Shown: positions 21,940 through 23,206 of the stretch, piece by piece | Layout: every line of letters starts with the position of its first letter | Position numbering within the stretch: position 1 is the stretch's first letter | Source of the DNA: Sphaeroforma arctica JP610 | Lineage: Eukaryota > Opisthokonta > Ichthyosporea > Ichthyophonida | NCBI RefSeq assembly: GCF_001186125.1 | Contig: NW_014039466.1 | Location: 1 to 23,206, forward strand | Direction: 5' to 3' | Length of the DNA stretch: 23,206 nucleotides | Notes under the pieces: generated by a model | The model's database searches: none | The model's input: only the letters and a program-made list of their open reading frames with translations | What the model was told of the DNA's origin: nothing | Made by a program: the position numbers and the translations under genes

Positions 21940-22418
21940 TGTACTTTAGAGAATTTGAATCACATCATTTTTCATATTTTTGCAATTTGTAAAATAAATA
22001 AATATTAAAACTTAAAAAAAAAAATGCGCCTTCCGCGATGAGGTCATAAACTCATAACTCATGAGGATCTGCATATGAAATCGGAAATCCAGGCTATCCA
22101 GCTCAATGATGGGTTCGGATAAAACACGGTTGGGGCGCAGCGGGGCCTGACAGCGTCCAATCAAAGAGGGTAGTTGATAACTTTTGAATATATCCGCGCA
22201 CGAGCGGTGAGATAATTTCTTGAGGAACCCACCCCACCCCCCTTTCTTCCCCACTTTCCCACTTTCACTCAAAGTCAACAGTCAACAGTTACACAGTCAC
22301 ACACACAAATACGCACTGTTGCTCCAATCACACACGATCAAACATAAACACACTCCCACACAAGCTCACTCACTCCACCCACTCACGTAATCATTCAACA
22401 AAAATCAAAGTATGCTAC

Positions 22419-22440
22419 ATATATATATATATATATATAT
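22419..22440. repeat. Short (AT)n microsatellite
   Basis: About eleven AT dinucleotides in a row, in the region upstream of the possible plus-strand exon at 22844. Confidence 0.9.
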
Positions 22441-22480
22441 AAAATAAATCCATTTAGGATCCCTAAGGGGGCGCAGGAGG

Positions 22481-22495
22481 GACCCCATCGGGGTC
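22481..22495. repeat. Small GC-rich hairpin
   Basis: gacccc (22481-22486) and ggggtc (22490-22495) pair around a 3-base loop. It lies in a locally GC-rich patch next to a CCAAT box. No role can be assigned. Confidence 0.5.
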
Positions 22496-22843
22496 TGCAA
22501 ATAGGCCAAAGAACGTGACCTAGCCAGCCAATCAAATGGCTTAATTAGCGTTACGTGTCAGAAAAAATCGAGCAAAAGGTGACAGGGACTTCCAGCTTAC
22601 GCTTTCAGTGATAAACTCGGTTTTAATGAACTTGAAACAGCAAAGACAATGCCGAGAGTTTAAAAGCCCGGTAAAAACGCGCAATTTCCAAATGGATTTC
22701 TCGCAGTATGTAAATATTTTGTAGAATGTACTTGGCATTTACACATTTTAATAAATATATACACAAAGTATTCTTGCCAAGCCTTATAAAATACGAGCAA
22801 TTGAACGCGCGCTTCAGGTGCATAAGTGCTATAGTGTGATACA

Positions 22844-22859
22844 ATGGACAGCGCTAGCG
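22844..22859 (+). CDS. Possible first coding exon of a plus-strand gene leaving the window (weak)
   Basis: ATG GAC AGC GCT AGC G is followed at once by GTATGT, the same donor hexamer used in several introns of this window. The context ACAATGG is identical to that of the H+-ATPase start. The exon would encode MDSAS and end in phase 1. The CCAAT box at 22528-22532 lies about 310 bases upstream. A rival start at 22692 (ATG GAT TTC TCG CA, then GTATGT) has similar properties. The following exon would have to lie beyond the CA-rich repeat, outside the window. Confidence 0.2.
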
Positions 22860-22939
22860 GTATGTGACACACCAGTTGTAAGTAGTGCAAGGATCTATCG
22901 AGGCAATGGTGCAAGTCGAGAGTCTGGAATTTCGCATCA

Positions 22940-23206
22940 TAGCACACACACGCACTCGTATATGTATATACAGACGCACACGTACACACTCGAACATACA
23001 AACACACACACACACATACTTAAGATACACAAACGCATACATCCACGCATACTTAGATACACCCATCCACCCACCCGCACCCACACCCACACCCGCACCC
23101 AAACCCACACCCACCCACACACACTCACTCTCACACACACACACCACACACACGCACACACGCACACACACACCTACAAACACACAAGCACACACACACA
23201 CACACA
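22940..23206. repeat. CA-rich microsatellite running to the window end
   Basis: The plus strand is almost free of G and is built from (CA)n, ACACCC-like and ACGCA-like variants. Minus-strand open frames here, rich in Cys and Val, are repeat artefacts. The tract continues beyond 23206. Confidence 0.95.

Larger units (their letters stand above)
21182..22843. promoter_or_regulatory. Upstream region of the H+-ATPase with CCAAT boxes and a pyrimidine tract
   Basis: A TATATA (21201-21206) stands only about 20 bases before the ATPase ATG, too near to be its TATA box unless the first intron lies further upstream. CCAAT boxes occur at 21639-21643, 22157-22161, 22324-22328 and 22528-22532, and the reverse form ATTGG at 21682-21686. 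A (CACAGT)-like run lies near 21428-21451. A G-free C/T/A tract covers 22228-22270. An inverted pair of 11 bases stands at 21843-21853 and 22144-22154 (gctgtcaggcc and its complement). The GC-rich piece near 21883-21895 can fold (cccgcc-c-ggcggg). Such clustering suggests a divergent promoter region for the ATPase and a plus-strand gene to the right. The functions are inferred. Confidence 0.4.

Noticed and set aside
22012-22278. Minus-strand ORF of 88 codons upstream of the ATPase
   Set aside because: Its start falls in the pyrimidine tract and its end in a poly-Phe A-run; it has no recognisable domain and lies in a promoter-like region.
22660-23201. Cys/Val-rich minus-strand open frames
   Set aside because: They are translations of the CA-rich microsatellite.
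1-23206. tRNA or rRNA genes and CRISPR arrays
   Set aside because: I saw no tRNA-like arm and loop pattern, no conserved rRNA blocks, and no regularly spaced repeats; the tandem repeats found have no spacers.

Overview
This is a eukaryotic nuclear window. It holds three intron-bearing protein genes that I could assemble exon by exon from splice sites, reading frame and family motifs. It also holds a decayed LTR-retrotransposon block, much gene-poor AT-rich DNA, long microsatellites and a 20-base assembly gap. A P3A proton pump, SURF2 and deoxyhypusine hydroxylase, with spliceosomal introns of about 160 to 1600 bases and GTATGT/GTGAGT donors, point to a protist with gene structures like those of opisthokonts. 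A unicellular relative of animals such as an ichthyosporean would fit, but that is a guess.

Layout. 1-560 holds nothing recognisable. 560-2490 is a GC-richer, coding-like block; its right part carries pieces of a Ty3/Gypsy-like integrase, and it is a broken fossil. 2490-7960 has no recognisable gene but contains several two-copy tandem duplications, a strong hairpin flanked by 9-base direct repeats, and one unidentified minus-strand ORF with a hydrophobic C-terminus. 7965-11845 (minus) is deoxyhypusine hydroxylase in five exons; its first intron holds the AT microsatellite and the N gap and seems to use a GC donor. 12424-14447 (plus) is a SURF2 homologue in two exons, head to head with the hydroxylase across 578 bases. 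14711-15125 may hold a small two-exon gene (weak). 15175-21181 (minus) is a nine-exon P3A plasma-membrane H+-ATPase of 1053 residues. 21182-22843 is a promoter-like region with CCAAT boxes, after which a possible first coding exon of a plus-strand gene runs toward the window end, where a CA-rich microsatellite begins.

How the genes relate. The hydroxylase completes hypusine on eIF5A, and SURF2 is a nucleolar, ribosome-linked protein, so the head-to-head pair may share a promoter for growth-linked expression (inference). The H+-ATPase energises the plasma membrane and is converging with SURF2, with no evident functional link. I found no clear sign of a new multi-gene system. The best leads are the GC-AG intron, the unusual M4 motif and C-terminal tail of the pump, the divergent pair, and the recurrent short tandem duplications.
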